Source of the DNA: Streptomyces sp. NBC_01471
GTDB lineage: Bacteria > Actinomycetota > Actinomycetes > Streptomycetales > Streptomycetaceae
DNA: 64,000 bases
Reading direction: 5' to 3'
Assembly: GCF_041438865.1 (NCBI RefSeq)
Contig: NZ_CP109450.1
Location: forward strand, 1,426,001-1,490,000
In this document: one piece after another, positions 45,704 through 54,963 of the stretch
How the letters are laid out: every line of letters begins with the position of its first letter
Position numbering within the stretch: position 1 is the first letter of the stretch
Translations under genes and position numbers: made by a program
Notes under the pieces: generated by a model
Seen by the model: only the letters and a program-made list of their open reading frames with translations
What the model was told of the DNA's origin: nothing
The model's database searches: none

Positions 45704-46965
45704 AGGGCACCCGTGAGGAGCCGACCGCGATCCGGCCGTCCGGCGAGCGGACAGCGGCCGCACCGGCGTCCGCGGTGCGGCCGGGAGGGCTGCTCGCCTT
45801 CGGCGTGATCGTCCTGGCGCTGAACCTGCGCCCCGCCGTGGTCGCCGCGTCGCCGCTGCTCGACACCATCCGGGCCGGCACGGGCATGTCCGCCACCGCG
45901 GTCGGACTGCTGACCACCCTGCCGCTGCTCTGCTTCGGTCTGCTGGCCCCCTTCGCACCGCGTCTGGGCCGCAGGTTCGGCATGGAGCCCGCGCTGCTGG
46001 GCACCATGGTGCTGATCTGCGCCGGGACCGCGCTGCGGCTGGTGCCGTCGATGGCCGCGCTGCTCGGCGGGACCGTCATCGTCGGCGCGGGTATCGCCGT
46101 CGCCAACGTCCTGCTGCCCGGGGTCATCAAGCGCGACTTCCCGCACCGGGTCGGGCTGATGACGGGCCTCTACTCGATGTCGCTGTTCGGCGGGGCCGCC
46201 CTGGCGGCCGGTGTCACCGTCCCCGTCGAGCACGCCGCCGACCTGGACTGGCGCTCCACACTGACGCTGTGGGGGCTGCTGGGCGTGCTGGCGGTCATCG
46301 TCTGGGCCCCGCAGCTCCGCCGCCACAGCCGGGCCTCGGCGGCCGAGGCGCGCAGTGCGGCGCATCCCGTCCGGGGCCTCTGGCGGCACCCGGTCGCCTG
46401 GCTGGTCACCGGCTACATGGGCCTCCAGTCCCTCTCGTACTACGCCGCCGCCGCATGGCTGCCGACCATCCTGGGCAACGCGGGCATGGCCGAGGGCACC
46501 GCGGGATGGATGCTGTCCTTCTCCAGCCTGCTGGGCATCGCCGGGGCGTTCCTCTCCCCGGTCCTCGCCTCGCGAGGGGTGCGGCCGGGGCTGCTCGCGA
46601 CGGTCGGCGCCGTGCTGACCGCGGCCGGTTTCGTGGGTCTCGTCATGGCTCCGGTGAGCGGGGCCTACCTCTGGATGGCGCTGCTCGGGCTCGGGCAGGG
46701 CGCGGCGATCTCGCTGGCGATGCTGTTCATCGTGGAGCGGGCACCGGACGGCCGTCATGCCGCGCAGCTGTCCAGCATGGCGCAGTGCTTCGGCTATCTG
46801 CTGGCCTCGGCCGGGCCGCTCGCGCTGGGCGCGGTGCACCAGCTGACCGACAGCTGGACGGTGCCGCTGGTGATGCTGATGGTGCTGCTGGTGCCGCAGG
46901 CGGTCATCGGTGTCGGTGCCGCCCGGGACCGCCACGCGGCGCCGGAGCAGGACACGCGGGGCTGA
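45700..46965 (+). CDS. MFS transporter, CynX/NimT family
   Basis: A 421-residue 12-TM carrier with LNLRPAVVAASPLLDTIRAGTGMS in pieces near the N terminus, the family hallmark of CynX/NimT proteins (cyanate, nitroimidazole and related small anions or drugs). It is translationally coupled to the preceding GntR regulator. A large stem-loop follows. Substrate unknown. Confidence 0.88.
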   Translation: MKGTREEPTAIRPSGERTAAAPASAVRPGGLLAFGVIVLALNLRPAVVAASPLLDTIRAGTGMSATAVGLLTTLPLLCFGLLAPFAPRLGRRFGMEPALLGTMVLICAGTALRLVPSMAALLGGTVIVGAGIAVANVLLPGVIKRDFPHRVGLMTGLYSMSLFGGAALAAGVTVPVEHAADLDWRSTLTLWGLLGVLAVIVWAPQLRRHSRASAAEARSAAHPVRGLWRHPVAWLVTGYMGLQSLSYYAAAAWLPTILGNAGMAEGTAGWMLSFSSLLGIAGAFLSPVLASRGVRPGLLATVGAVLTAAGFVGLVMAPVSGAYLWMALLGLGQGAAISLAMLFIVERAPDGRHAAQLSSMAQCFGYLLASAGPLALGAVHQLTDSWTVPLVMLMVLLVPQAVIGVGAARDRHAAPEQDTRG

Positions 46966-46990
46966 CGCAGCAGAGACACGGACGGGGCAC

Positions 46991-47052
46991 CACCGCCGGC
47001 CGGACGGTGCTGTGCGGGCTGCTCGCCCGCACAGCCGGTCCGGCCGGCGGTG
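46991..47052. terminator. Large bidirectional stem-loop
   Basis: Outer 15-bp arms (46991-47005 with 47038-47052) and inner 11-bp arms (47009-47019 with 47025-47035), separated by small bulges, around a 5-nt loop. It lies between the convergent MFS and FUSC genes. Confidence 0.85.
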
Positions 47053-47056
47053 CGTC

Positions 47057-49951
47057 TCACTGCCCCGACGCGGGGTGGAGGCGGATGTCGTGGTGCATCT
47101 CGCCCTCCGTGCGGGTCACCGAGAGGAACTCGGCGCGCGGAGCGTGCGACGAGCCGGCCGCGATGAGCGTGTACGTGCCGGGCTCCAGACCGGTGATCCG
47201 GTAGCGGCCGCCGCTCGCCCGGACTCCCGCTTGGCGCTTGCCACGGGCGCTGACCACGGTGATCCACGCGTCGCAGTCGACCGGGTGGTCCTCGCACCGC
47301 ACGGAACCGCTGACGGTGACCGGACCGCCGGTCCTCGCACCCACGGTCCTCGGACCGCCCGCCCCCGGAACGGCGGTGTCCGGGCCGCCGGTGTTCCGGA
47401 CCGGGACGGGTGCGCCGCCGGCCTTGCGGGCGGCGGGCACCGGTGTCCCGGGACCGGCCGGGTGCACGGCCTGCGCCGCGACCGGTCCGCGCGGTTCCGG
47501 CACGCCGCCCGGCTTCCGCTCGTCGGCCTGCCGGGTGTGTGCGGCCCACGCCGCCAGGACCTCCTGGGTACGGCGTTCCCGTGGCGTGGTGGGCGGCGTC
47601 CGGTGGGCTTCGGCGGGCACGGCGGACTGCTCGGCGGACGCGGTGACGGTCTCCAGACCGCGGCCCTCGGCGAATCCGGCCAGTACCTCGTCCAGCGCGG
47701 CCAGTTCCCTGAGCGCGATGTGCAACCGGTCGGCGCGGGGGCCCGCCGGGGCCCGCAGCTCTCCTTCGAGGTCACGGACGAGCGGGCTCACCCGGACCCA
47801 GGTGCCGCCGGGCTCACCGGTCGAGAAGTGCCGGTCGAGTGCGTGCAGCGACTCCAGGAGCGTCTGCGTGATCCGCTCGACGTGCCCGGTCAGCCGGGGT
47901 CCGAGATCGATGTCGACATCGGCCGCGGCGGCCAGTGCCCGTGCGTGAGCGGTGGCGGTGGCGAGGAGCGCGAGCCGGTTCTCGGCACCGCGTCCCCGTA
48001 CCCCCAGCGGCATCCGGATCAGTGGCCGGGCCACGCTGCGGACCTGGAAGAGGGCCGCGTCGACCCCGCGGGCCGCCCCGCGCAGCCGGACCGGGGCCTC
48101 GGGGTCCTCCCAGCGCTCACGGACCTGGGTCACCAGGTGCTCCAGTGCCGCGACATAACCGTGGTCCGCCTCCTGGGCGACCTTCCGGGTGGAGAGCGGG
48201 AAGATCAGCGCGGCGCAGGCGGTGGCGACGAGGATGCCGAGACCATTGTCGAGGAGACGCTCGGCCAGCAGATGATCCATGCCGCTGTACGGGGTGGACA
48301 TCCCGTACAGCTGGACGAGGGCGGTGACGAGTCCCACGACCCAGTAGGCGTACTGGCGCTGCATGCCCCAGGCGCCGACAGCCAGTCCCGCCACGATGAC
48401 GAGCAGCGTCAGGTAGACGTGGCCGGGGCCGATGAGCCGGAGCAGCCAGATACCGATCACCGCGCCGGCGACCGTGCCGACCATCCGGTGCGCGAGCTTG
48501 CGCAGCCGCTCGTGCGTGGTGTTGGTGCCGAAGAGAGTGATCATGACGCCGACCAGGCCCCAGTAGAAGCGCGCGGGGTCGATGGCGTCGGTGATCGGGC
48601 AGACGATGGCGCAGGCCACCGCCGCGTGCAGCGGCAGGCGCACGTACGGGACGACGCGCCGCCATCCCTTCAGCTCCTGGGCCGCCGCGATCCGCCGGGC
48701 GACCGCGCCGGCGCCGGCCGGGCGGTTCTGCTCCAGGGCGACCGTGGGCTGGAAGGGGACCTTGGCCCGGGCCTTCGGCGCGTTCCAGCCGAGGTCGAGC
48801 CAGTGCGCGAGGGAGTCGGCGAGCGAGTCGAGCAGATGGCCGACGCGCCGGGCCAGCACCGCGGCCTCGGCCTCGTCGGGGCTCGTGTTCCGGTCGCCGA
48901 GGACGTCGCCGGCCTGCTGCTGGATGAGCCGGGCTGCCGGGTGCAGCGCGTCGGCCCGGCCGAGCGGGGTGTCGCGGGCGACGACCAGCGCGACGACCAT
49001 GGCCTCGCGCAGGCGCGGGGGCACCGGCAGCCGGGTGAGCCGCTGCACCGCCTGGCCGATGCCCTGCAGGGCGAGTTCGGCGTCGAAGAGGTACTGGTGG
49101 AGCAGTTCGGCGGTGTGCGGGTCGGCGGCGACCTCGGGCTGGGCGAGGCGGCCGTCGATGGTGACGGTGGTGATGTTGAGACGGCGCAGACTGCGCCGCA
49201 TGCGCTTGATCGCGACCTCGTGGTCAGCGTCGGGGTCCAGCGCGGCGGTCGCGGCGTCACCGACCCGGCGCGCCTCGACGACGAACGCGCGCTGGGTACG
49301 GAGCAGGTCCTCGCGGGGCATCGGGCAGCAGAGCAGCAGCCGGGAGGCCAGGATGGCCGCCGATGAGACCAGCGCCACGACGAACAGTTTCCCGCAGAGG
49401 TTCAGCGGGATGTTCGCCATCATGCCGACCATGAAGGAGTTGAAGAGCATCATGCCGGTGAGCAGCGCCAGCGACCCGAACCGCGCCAGGAAGAACGTCA
49501 GCGCCAGCGCCACCACCATCAGGGTGAGCTCCAGCGCACGGTCCTGGTGCAGCCAGGCGGCGAGCGGCAGCACGGCCGAGTAGGGGAACGGCATCCACAG
49601 GATGGAGCGGGTCAGCCGGAGCGGGGTGTTCTCGGCGATGGCGAACGCGCTCATCATGCCCATCATGCCGCCGACCATCATGCCGAGCATGGCCGGCAGG
49701 GTCAGGGCGACGGACATCCCGTAACCGACGGCGAGGCCGGTGGTGACGGCGACCAGCGAGCGCCACCCGGCCTGCAGCTGCCCCAGTCCGGGGTCGGCGG
49801 CGAGCACCCCGTCCCACCAGCGTCTCGGCCCGCCGACCCGGCTGGGTGCGACGGAGCCTCCGGTACGGGCCGCGGGGTCGGCCTTTCCGGTGGGTTCGGT
49901 GGGTTCGGTGATTCCGGCGGCCTTGGCGGCTTCGGTGGCTGGGGTGGTCAA
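47057..49951 (-). CDS. FUSC-family (aromatic acid exporter-like) membrane protein with C-terminal transthyretin-like domain
   Basis: A 964-residue protein with two blocks of about six TM segments, near residues 55-215 and 410-560. Each is followed by a cytosolic helical region, the FUSC/AaeB/YccS arrangement. The second block includes the family-like FYWGLVGVMITLFGTNTTHERL in pieces. Residues ~780-870 are Pro/Ala/Gly-rich. The last ~80 residues (SVRCEDHPVDCDAWITV, GGRYRITGLEPGTYTLIAAG) look like a carboxypeptidase-regulatory/transthyretin beta-sandwich, an unusual appendage. The TTG at 49951 overlaps the MarR stop (TTGA) and is the probable start. Likely exports a weak acid controlled by MarR. 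Confidence 0.85.
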   Translation of the reverse strand: MTTPATEAAKAAGITEPTEPTGKADPAARTGGSVAPSRVGGPRRWWDGVLAADPGLGQLQAGWRSLVAVTTGLAVGYGMSVALTLPAMLGMMVGGMMGMMSAFAIAENTPLRLTRSILWMPFPYSAVLPLAAWLHQDRALELTLMVVALALTFFLARFGSLALLTGMMLFNSFMVGMMANIPLNLCGKLFVVALVSSAAILASRLLLCCPMPREDLLRTQRAFVVEARRVGDAATAALDPDADHEVAIKRMRRSLRRLNITTVTIDGRLAQPEVAADPHTAELLHQYLFDAELALQGIGQAVQRLTRLPVPPRLREAMVVALVVARDTPLGRADALHPAARLIQQQAGDVLGDRNTSPDEAEAAVLARRVGHLLDSLADSLAHWLDLGWNAPKARAKVPFQPTVALEQNRPAGAGAVARRIAAAQELKGWRRVVPYVRLPLHAAVACAIVCPITDAIDPARFYWGLVGVMITLFGTNTTHERLRKLAHRMVGTVAGAVIGIWLLRLIGPGHVYLTLLVIVAGLAVGAWGMQRQYAYWVVGLVTALVQLYGMSTPYSGMDHLLAERLLDNGLGILVATACAALIFPLSTRKVAQEADHGYVAALEHLVTQVRERWEDPEAPVRLRGAARGVDAALFQVRSVARPLIRMPLGVRGRGAENRLALLATATAHARALAAAADVDIDLGPRLTGHVERITQTLLESLHALDRHFSTGEPGGTWVRVSPLVRDLEGELRAPAGPRADRLHIALRELAALDEVLAGFAEGRGLETVTASAEQSAVPAEAHRTPPTTPRERRTQEVLAAWAAHTRQADERKPGGVPEPRGPVAAQAVHPAGPGTPVPAARKAGGAPVPVRNTGGPDTAVPGAGGPRTVGARTGGPVTVSGSVRCEDHPVDCDAWITVVSARGKRQAGVRASGGRYRITGLEPGTYTLIAAGSSHAPRAEFLSVTRTEGEMHHDIRLHPASGQ

Positions 49952-50406
49952 CTGACCTCCGGTTCGACGGCGTGCAGAAGGGTGGATACCGCATCCCGGG
50001 CCAGTCCCACAGCCCGCTCCGGATCGTCGACGTTCGTCCGCAGGCCTTCGAGAAGAGCTGCGGCCATACGCTGCCGCGCCCGCTCCAGAAGCTCTCCGCC
50101 GGCAGGTGTGAGCGACGCCTCGACGGCGCGCCGGTCCTTGGCGCAGCGTTCGCGCTCGATGAGTCCGCGCTCCTCCAGCTCCTGGAGGACGACGGTCACC
50201 CGCGGCTGGGCTATGCCGGTGTAGGCGGCGATCTCGGTGACCCGGCGCGGCCTGGGTGCCAGGGCGTCGAGTACGGCGGTGTGGCTGCGCGGAAGTCCGA
50301 ATTCTCCGGCCCTGAACAGCGCCTGGGAGAGCCGCCCGATACCTCGCAGGAGTCCTCGGGCGGCGTCCTCGATCCGCTGCTCGTCGGAGGCCGGAGATAG
50401 ATGCAT
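49948..50406 (-). CDS. MarR-family transcriptional regulator
   Basis: A 152-residue winged-helix repressor: LPRSHTAVLDALAPRPRRVTEIAAYTGIAQPRVTVVLQELEERGLIER in pieces, then the wing CAKDRRAVEASLTPAG. The ATG at 50406 has no ribosome-binding site. A consensus -10 box TATAAT ends 6 bp upstream, so the mRNA probably begins at the ATG. A palindrome covers the -10, indicating autoregulation. It is cotranscribed with the FUSC exporter through a 4-bp overlap, a common MarR/efflux arrangement. Confidence 0.92.
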   Translation of the reverse strand: MHLSPASDEQRIEDAARGLLRGIGRLSQALFRAGEFGLPRSHTAVLDALAPRPRRVTEIAAYTGIAQPRVTVVLQELEERGLIERERCAKDRRAVEASLTPAGGELLERARQRMAAALLEGLRTNVDDPERAVGLARDAVSTLLHAVEPEVS

Positions 50407-50409
50407 ATC

Positions 50410-50424
50410 GCAATTATATATTGC
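50410..50424 (-). promoter_or_regulatory. MarR operator overlapping a consensus -10 box
   Basis: GCAAT-TATAT-ATTGC, perfect 5-bp arms. The minus-strand TATAAT (50418-50413) lies inside it. The site starts 4 bp upstream of the MarR initiation codon. Confidence 0.7.
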
Positions 50425-50455
50425 CGTCGGGGGTGCTCATCGACATGCCGCCCGT

Positions 50456-50493
50456 CGGACGGCACCGCCGGCCCGCGCGGTCGGTGCCGTCCG
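50456..50493 (-). terminator. Terminator after the MHS-type transporter
   Basis: 12-bp perfect arms (CGGACGGCACCG / CGGTGCCGTCCG) with a 14-nt loop, 8 bp beyond the stop of the minus-strand transporter. It insulates that gene from the MarR promoter. Confidence 0.75.
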
Positions 50494-50500
50494 GCGGAGG

Positions 50501-52102
50501 TCAGCCCTGCTTGTTGTCGCCGTTGCGGCGGGCCCACGGGTGCCGCAGATGGATCCAGACGTCCCGCGCCCGCCGTCCGGCCTCGGTACGGCTCTCGGCG
50601 ACCAGCGAGCGCGCCTGGTCGGGGGTCTCCACCATGGGGCCGGAGCCGCGCAGGGGCCGGCCCGCCGTCTCGTGCAGGAAGTAGGTGGCGATGAATCCGA
50701 TGACCCCGGCGACCATCAGGTAGTACGCGGGGACCATGTCGTTCTTGGTGGCCTCCACGAGACCCGACGCGATCAGCGGCGTGGTACCGCCGAAGAGCGA
50801 GACCGAGACGTTGAACGCGATCGACAGGGCCCCGTACCGCAGTCGGGTCGGGAAGAGCGCGGGCAGGGTGGACGCCGACGTACCGGCGAAGCACACCAGC
50901 AGCAGGCCCAGGATGAGGCAGCCGAGCGCCGGCAGCAGGATGCCGCCCTGCCGGATCAGCAGGAACGCCGGGATCGCGAGGACGATGAGCGCGATACTGC
51001 CCGCCATGAAGACGGGCCTGCGGCCCCACCGGTCGGAGCTGCGGCCCACCGTGGTGATGGTGAGCACCACGACGATCATGGTGCCGAGCACCAGGAGCTG
51101 GGCGGTGAGGTCGTCCTGGCCGAGCGTCTCGGTCATGAAGGTCGGCAGGTACGAGGTCACCATGTAGTTGGTGACGTTGTAGAGCAGGACGAGACCCATG
51201 CAGATGAGCACCGCCTGCCAGTGGTCGGTGAAGATCTCCCTGAGCCGCCCGTGGCCGGACTGCCGGGCCACGTCCACCGGGTCCTCGTCGCCTTCGTCGT
51301 GCGGCTCCGACGCGTACTCGGCCGCGGCCTCCTCGGCCTGCCGCTTGAAGGCCGGGGTCTCCTCCAGCCGAAGCCGCATGTACAGACCGATCAGCCCGAG
51401 GGGCCCGGCCACCAGGAACGGAATACGCCAGCCCCAGTGCACCATTCCGTCGTGCCCGAGAACCGCGGTCAGGATGGTGACGATGCCGGAACCGAGCGAA
51501 TAGCCGACAAACGTACCGAAGTCCAGCCAACTGCCCAGGAATCCACGCCGCTTGTCGGGCGAGTACTCGGCGATGTAGGTGGTCGCACCGGCGTATTCGC
51601 CACCGGTCGAGAACCCCTGCACGAGGCGGCAGACGAGCAGCAGGATCGGTGCGGCGAATCCGATCGAGTCGTAGCTCGGCAGGAACGCGACGGCGAATGT
51701 ACTGATCGCCATCATGATCATGGTCGCGGCAAGTACCCGCTTACGGCCGATACGGTCGCCGAGCGGGCCGAACACCAGCCCGCCGAGGGGCCGTACGAGA
51801 AATGCGGCGGCGAATGTCGCGAAGGTGGATACGACCTGTGCCCCGGGTGAGCTGGAAGGGAAGAAGACCTCCCCCAGAATGCCCGCCAAATAGGCGTACA
51901 CGCCGAAGTCGAACCACTCCATCATGTTGCCGAGAGCGGATGCGGACACCGCCCGGCGCACCTCGGGTTTGTCCGTGACCGTCACGTCATCGGCGCTCAG
52001 CGAGCGTTTGCGACGCCGTAGCAGGATACGAAGGAGCCGGTCATTGGCGGAGTTCGATCCGCCGGACGGCCGTGTTTCTCGTCGGGGGCGTCCCTTGCTC
52101 AT
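50501..52102 (-). CDS. MFS transporter, metabolite:H+ symporter (MHS/ProP-like) family
   Basis: A 533-residue 12-TM symporter. MHS hallmarks are GNMMEWFDFGVYAYL in TM1, FLVRPLGGLVFGPLGDRIGRK with the loop 2-3 motif, and GFSTGGEYAGATTYIAEYSP. The family imports betaine, proline, citrate, ketoglutarate and similar. The ATG at 52102 follows a GGGATG sequence. N- and C-terminal tails are basic and cytosolic; a long acidic loop lies mid-protein (EPHDEGDEDPVD). Divergent from another MFS gene across 316 bp. Confidence 0.88.
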   Translation of the reverse strand: MSKGRPRRETRPSGGSNSANDRLLRILLRRRKRSLSADDVTVTDKPEVRRAVSASALGNMMEWFDFGVYAYLAGILGEVFFPSSSPGAQVVSTFATFAAAFLVRPLGGLVFGPLGDRIGRKRVLAATMIMMAISTFAVAFLPSYDSIGFAAPILLLVCRLVQGFSTGGEYAGATTYIAEYSPDKRRGFLGSWLDFGTFVGYSLGSGIVTILTAVLGHDGMVHWGWRIPFLVAGPLGLIGLYMRLRLEETPAFKRQAEEAAAEYASEPHDEGDEDPVDVARQSGHGRLREIFTDHWQAVLICMGLVLLYNVTNYMVTSYLPTFMTETLGQDDLTAQLLVLGTMIVVVLTITTVGRSSDRWGRRPVFMAGSIALIVLAIPAFLLIRQGGILLPALGCLILGLLLVCFAGTSASTLPALFPTRLRYGALSIAFNVSVSLFGGTTPLIASGLVEATKNDMVPAYYLMVAGVIGFIATYFLHETAGRPLRGSGPMVETPDQARSLVAESRTEAGRRARDVWIHLRHPWARRNGDNKQG

Positions 52103-52418
52103 GTCATCCCGTCTGCAGTGCGGCATTGCCGCGTTCATCATCGCTTCGGTCTCCCTGACCAGTTTCGTCGGAGAAACACAGGAGACCGCGTGTCGGCGCG
52201 CCCTCACGCACAACCGTCCGCAATACGGAGTGCCGGACCACCCCGTACCCCGTATTGCCGGGACAATGCAGCTGCGAACAGCCGGGCCAGCCACGCCACT
52301 CGCATCATCCGCGCAGTACAGCGCGGACGGGGCACGCCACAGCGGGCACGCACCACGGGACGCACCTCACAGACCGCTGACCTCAGACCGTGAAACACGA
52401 ACAGATCCGGAGAAAGGC
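52103..52418. promoter_or_regulatory. Divergent regulatory region between two MFS transporters
   Basis: No gene fits here. Two long inverted repeats are visible: CGGTCTCC (52147-52154) / GGAGACCG (52181-52188), and GCAATACGG (52220-52228) / CCGTATTGC (52250-52258). The second pair places two identical 9-mers in opposite orientation with 30 bp between centres, as expected for paired repressor sites. Confidence 0.5.
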
Positions 52419-53726
52419 ATGATCCCCCAGGAGACAGGCGATTTCGGTACAGCAGCTGGGGAAACGGCTGACGGGGAGGCAGGGAAAGTCACATCCGAGC
52501 AGTGGAAATGGTCGGTGCTGGCCGGTATGGCCTCCTATATGGACGCCGGATCCATCGTCGCGCTGGGCGCGGGGCTTGTGATGTTCCAGTCGTATCTGCA
52601 CTTGAGTTCGAATGCCGTGGGACTGCTCGCGGCACTGGGACCCAATGCGGTCGGCTGCGCGATCGGCGCGTTCATCGGCGGTCGGCTGGGTGACACGCTG
52701 GGCCGCAAACGCATCTACAAGTACGACCTGCTGGTCTATGCGGCGGGAATTCTCTGCATCGCTCTCGCGGTCAACCCGCTGATGCTCTTTCTGGGCACCT
52801 TTGTCGTCGGGCTCGCCGTGGGCGCGGACGTCCCCACTTCCCTCGCGCTGGTGGGCGAGTTCGCACCGGCATCGGCGCGCGGAAAGCTTCTCGGATTCAC
52901 CCAGATCGCCTGGAGTCTGGGACCGGTCATTGTGCTGCTGCTCGCGCTCGTTCTCGCACCGTTCGGCCTGCTCGGTATTCGGCTGGTCTTCCTCCAGCTG
53001 TTCGTCGTGGCGCTGGTGACCTGGGCCCTGCGGCGCGGTCTGTCGGAGTCGGTGCGCTGGACGACGGCCTTCGCGGCGGCGGCGTCGGCGAGGCCCACCG
53101 CGAGCGCTCTCTTCCGGGGCCCCAACCGGAACGCGCTGGTCTGGACCGGGACGATCTACCTCTTCTGGGGACTGGCCGCCGCGACCAACGGCATCTTCAC
53201 CCCGTACATGATCAGGACCCTGCACGCCGGAAGCCAGTCGGCCGGGGTCGGCCTCGCCTGTGCGGGCTTCGTGGTGAGCATCGGAGCGGCGCTGCTGTTC
53301 ATGAAACACGTCGACCGGAGCCACCTCACCCGCAAGTGGATGTGGGGTGCGGGCGGCGCCATGCAGGTCATCGCGTATGTCAGCTACCTGGTCCTGCCGT
53401 TCACCATCCCGGTGATCATCCTGAACATCGTGCTGTTCGCGGTGGGCGGGACGTTCGCCGGGGAACCGCTCTACAAGATCTTCAGCCAGGAGCTGTTCCC
53501 GACCATGCTGCGCGGCACGGCCCAGGGCTTCACCTTCGGCCTCTCACGGACCTTCGTCGGCATCTGGAGCCTGTTCGTGCCGGCCCTCGCCAGCACCGGC
53601 ATCCGGCCGGTGGCCGGAATGCTGGCCGTGTTCCTGATCATCAGCGGGGCCGTCGGCTTCTTCTTCATGCCCAACACGGCGGGCAAGTCACTGGAGCAGA
53701 TCGAAGCGGAGCGCGCTTTCGCCTGA
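52419..53726 (+). CDS. MFS transporter (sugar-porter-like)
   Basis: A 435-residue 12-TM carrier. Typical loop motifs are GGRLGDTLGRKRIYKYD between TM2 and TM3 and ELFPTMLRGTAQGF before TM10-11. An N-terminal cytosolic stretch of ~25 residues precedes TM1 (MASYMDAGSIVALGAGLV). The ATG at 52419 has a GGAGAAAGG ribosome-binding site; the longer frame reading through the intergenic region is rejected. Substrate unknown. Confidence 0.87.
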   Translation: MIPQETGDFGTAAGETADGEAGKVTSEQWKWSVLAGMASYMDAGSIVALGAGLVMFQSYLHLSSNAVGLLAALGPNAVGCAIGAFIGGRLGDTLGRKRIYKYDLLVYAAGILCIALAVNPLMLFLGTFVVGLAVGADVPTSLALVGEFAPASARGKLLGFTQIAWSLGPVIVLLLALVLAPFGLLGIRLVFLQLFVVALVTWALRRGLSESVRWTTAFAAAASARPTASALFRGPNRNALVWTGTIYLFWGLAAATNGIFTPYMIRTLHAGSQSAGVGLACAGFVVSIGAALLFMKHVDRSHLTRKWMWGAGGAMQVIAYVSYLVLPFTIPVIILNIVLFAVGGTFAGEPLYKIFSQELFPTMLRGTAQGFTFGLSRTFVGIWSLFVPALASTGIRPVAGMLAVFLIISGAVGFFFMPNTAGKSLEQIEAERAFA

Positions 53727-53790
53727 GCGGCCCGTCCATCCCCGTCCATCCCCGTCACTGCCCGCCCGCCCCGCCCCGGCGGCTGAGGCG

Positions 53791-54963
53791 CTACGGCGCC
53801 ATCCGTACATCCGTCAGCAGATACGTGCCGTACACCAGCGAGAGCCCGGTCAAGGCGGTGAGCACCGCGACGGCCGTGCCCGGCCGGGCTTTCGCCAGCG
53901 ACCGCGCGGCCGGCAGCAGGAGCGGAAAGGCGGGCAGCAGAAAGCGCGGTTTGGCGCCGAAGAAGCCGTCGCCGCCGACCGCCACCAGCAACAGCGCGCC
54001 CGTGTAGACCAGTACGGGCAGCGGCGGCCGGTCCCGGCCCAGCAGCAGGAGGACGAAGAGCACCACCGCGGCTGCCACGATCAGCAGACTCACCTGGTAC
54101 GGGAGCGGCTTCCCGGCGATGCTCCCCATCAGCCGGACCCATCCCGCCCCGAAGTCGAACTGTGAACCCCAGCGGCCCTGGAGCCGGACGTATCCGCCGA
54201 GCAGGTCCCCGGTACGCGATCCGACCCACAGGACGTAGCCGGCCCAGCCGAGCGGGGCGGTCAGCCCCGCCGCCCAGACCTTCCAGGTGCCGCGCCCCCG
54301 GCAGACGGCGAGCAGTGCGGCCGCGCACACGGCGGCCGCGACCGCGTAGCCGTTGGGCCGGGTCAGCCCGGCGGCCACGGCCGCCGCGGCGGCCCAGAGC
54401 CACCGGCCGCTGAGCAGTGCGTACAGGCACCAGGCGCCGGAGGCGGCCAACAGCGGCTCGGTGTACGCCATCGACAGCACCACCGAATGCGGCAGCAGGG
54501 CCCACAGCAGCACCAGGACGGCCGCGGTACGACGTCCGCCCAGCCGCTCGCCGACCGCGTGGACACCGAAGGCGGCCACCACCGTCGCGGCCCAGGAGAC
54601 CAGGAGTCCGGCGCCGCCGCCGGTGACCGGGAGCAGCCAGGACACCCCGCGGACGAGCGCGGGGTAGGCGGGGAAGAAGGCCAGGTCGCTGTCCGTGTGC
54701 CCGGAGGGCCGCAGCACGGTCAGGCCGTAGCCGTGCGCGGCGATCGAGGTGTACCAGCGGGAGTCCCAGGAATTCCCGAGCAGCCCCAGCGGATCGCGTC
54801 CGGTGCGCCACGACCAGAAGGCCAGGGCCACGGCCCCGGCGGACCGCGCCGCGAGGAACAGGGCGACCGCGGGGGCCGCCCTGCGCACCAGGGACAGTGC
54901 GGCGGCAGCCGCCGAGGGCGCCGGGCCGGGGCCCGCGCCGACTGATTCGGCCTCGGCGGACAG
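53791..54963 (-). CDS. Membrane glycosyltransferase (mannosyltransferase-like, GT-C fold), probable CTG start
   Basis: A polytopic protein (~10 TM segments) resembling bacterial PIG-V/GPI-mannosyltransferase-2-like enzymes that use polyprenyl-phosphate sugars. Visible marks are NSWDSRWYTSIAAHGYG near the first external loop, LAFFPAYPALVRG, and SMAYTEPLLAASGAW. A GTG at 54888 would give 365 residues but has no ribosome-binding site. A CTG at 54963, six bases after GGAGG, adds 25 plausible residues (LSAEAESVGAGPGPAPS...) and gives 390 residues. No other gene of the pathway is adjacent. Confidence 0.8.
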   Translation of the reverse strand: MSAEAESVGAGPGPAPSAAAAALSLVRRAAPAVALFLAARSAGAVALAFWSWRTGRDPLGLLGNSWDSRWYTSIAAHGYGLTVLRPSGHTDSDLAFFPAYPALVRGVSWLLPVTGGGAGLLVSWAATVVAAFGVHAVGERLGGRRTAAVLVLLWALLPHSVVLSMAYTEPLLAASGAWCLYALLSGRWLWAAAAAVAAGLTRPNGYAVAAAVCAAALLAVCRGRGTWKVWAAGLTAPLGWAGYVLWVGSRTGDLLGGYVRLQGRWGSQFDFGAGWVRLMGSIAGKPLPYQVSLLIVAAAVVLFVLLLLGRDRPPLPVLVYTGALLLVAVGGDGFFGAKPRFLLPAFPLLLPAARSLAKARPGTAVAVLTALTGLSLVYGTYLLTDVRMAP

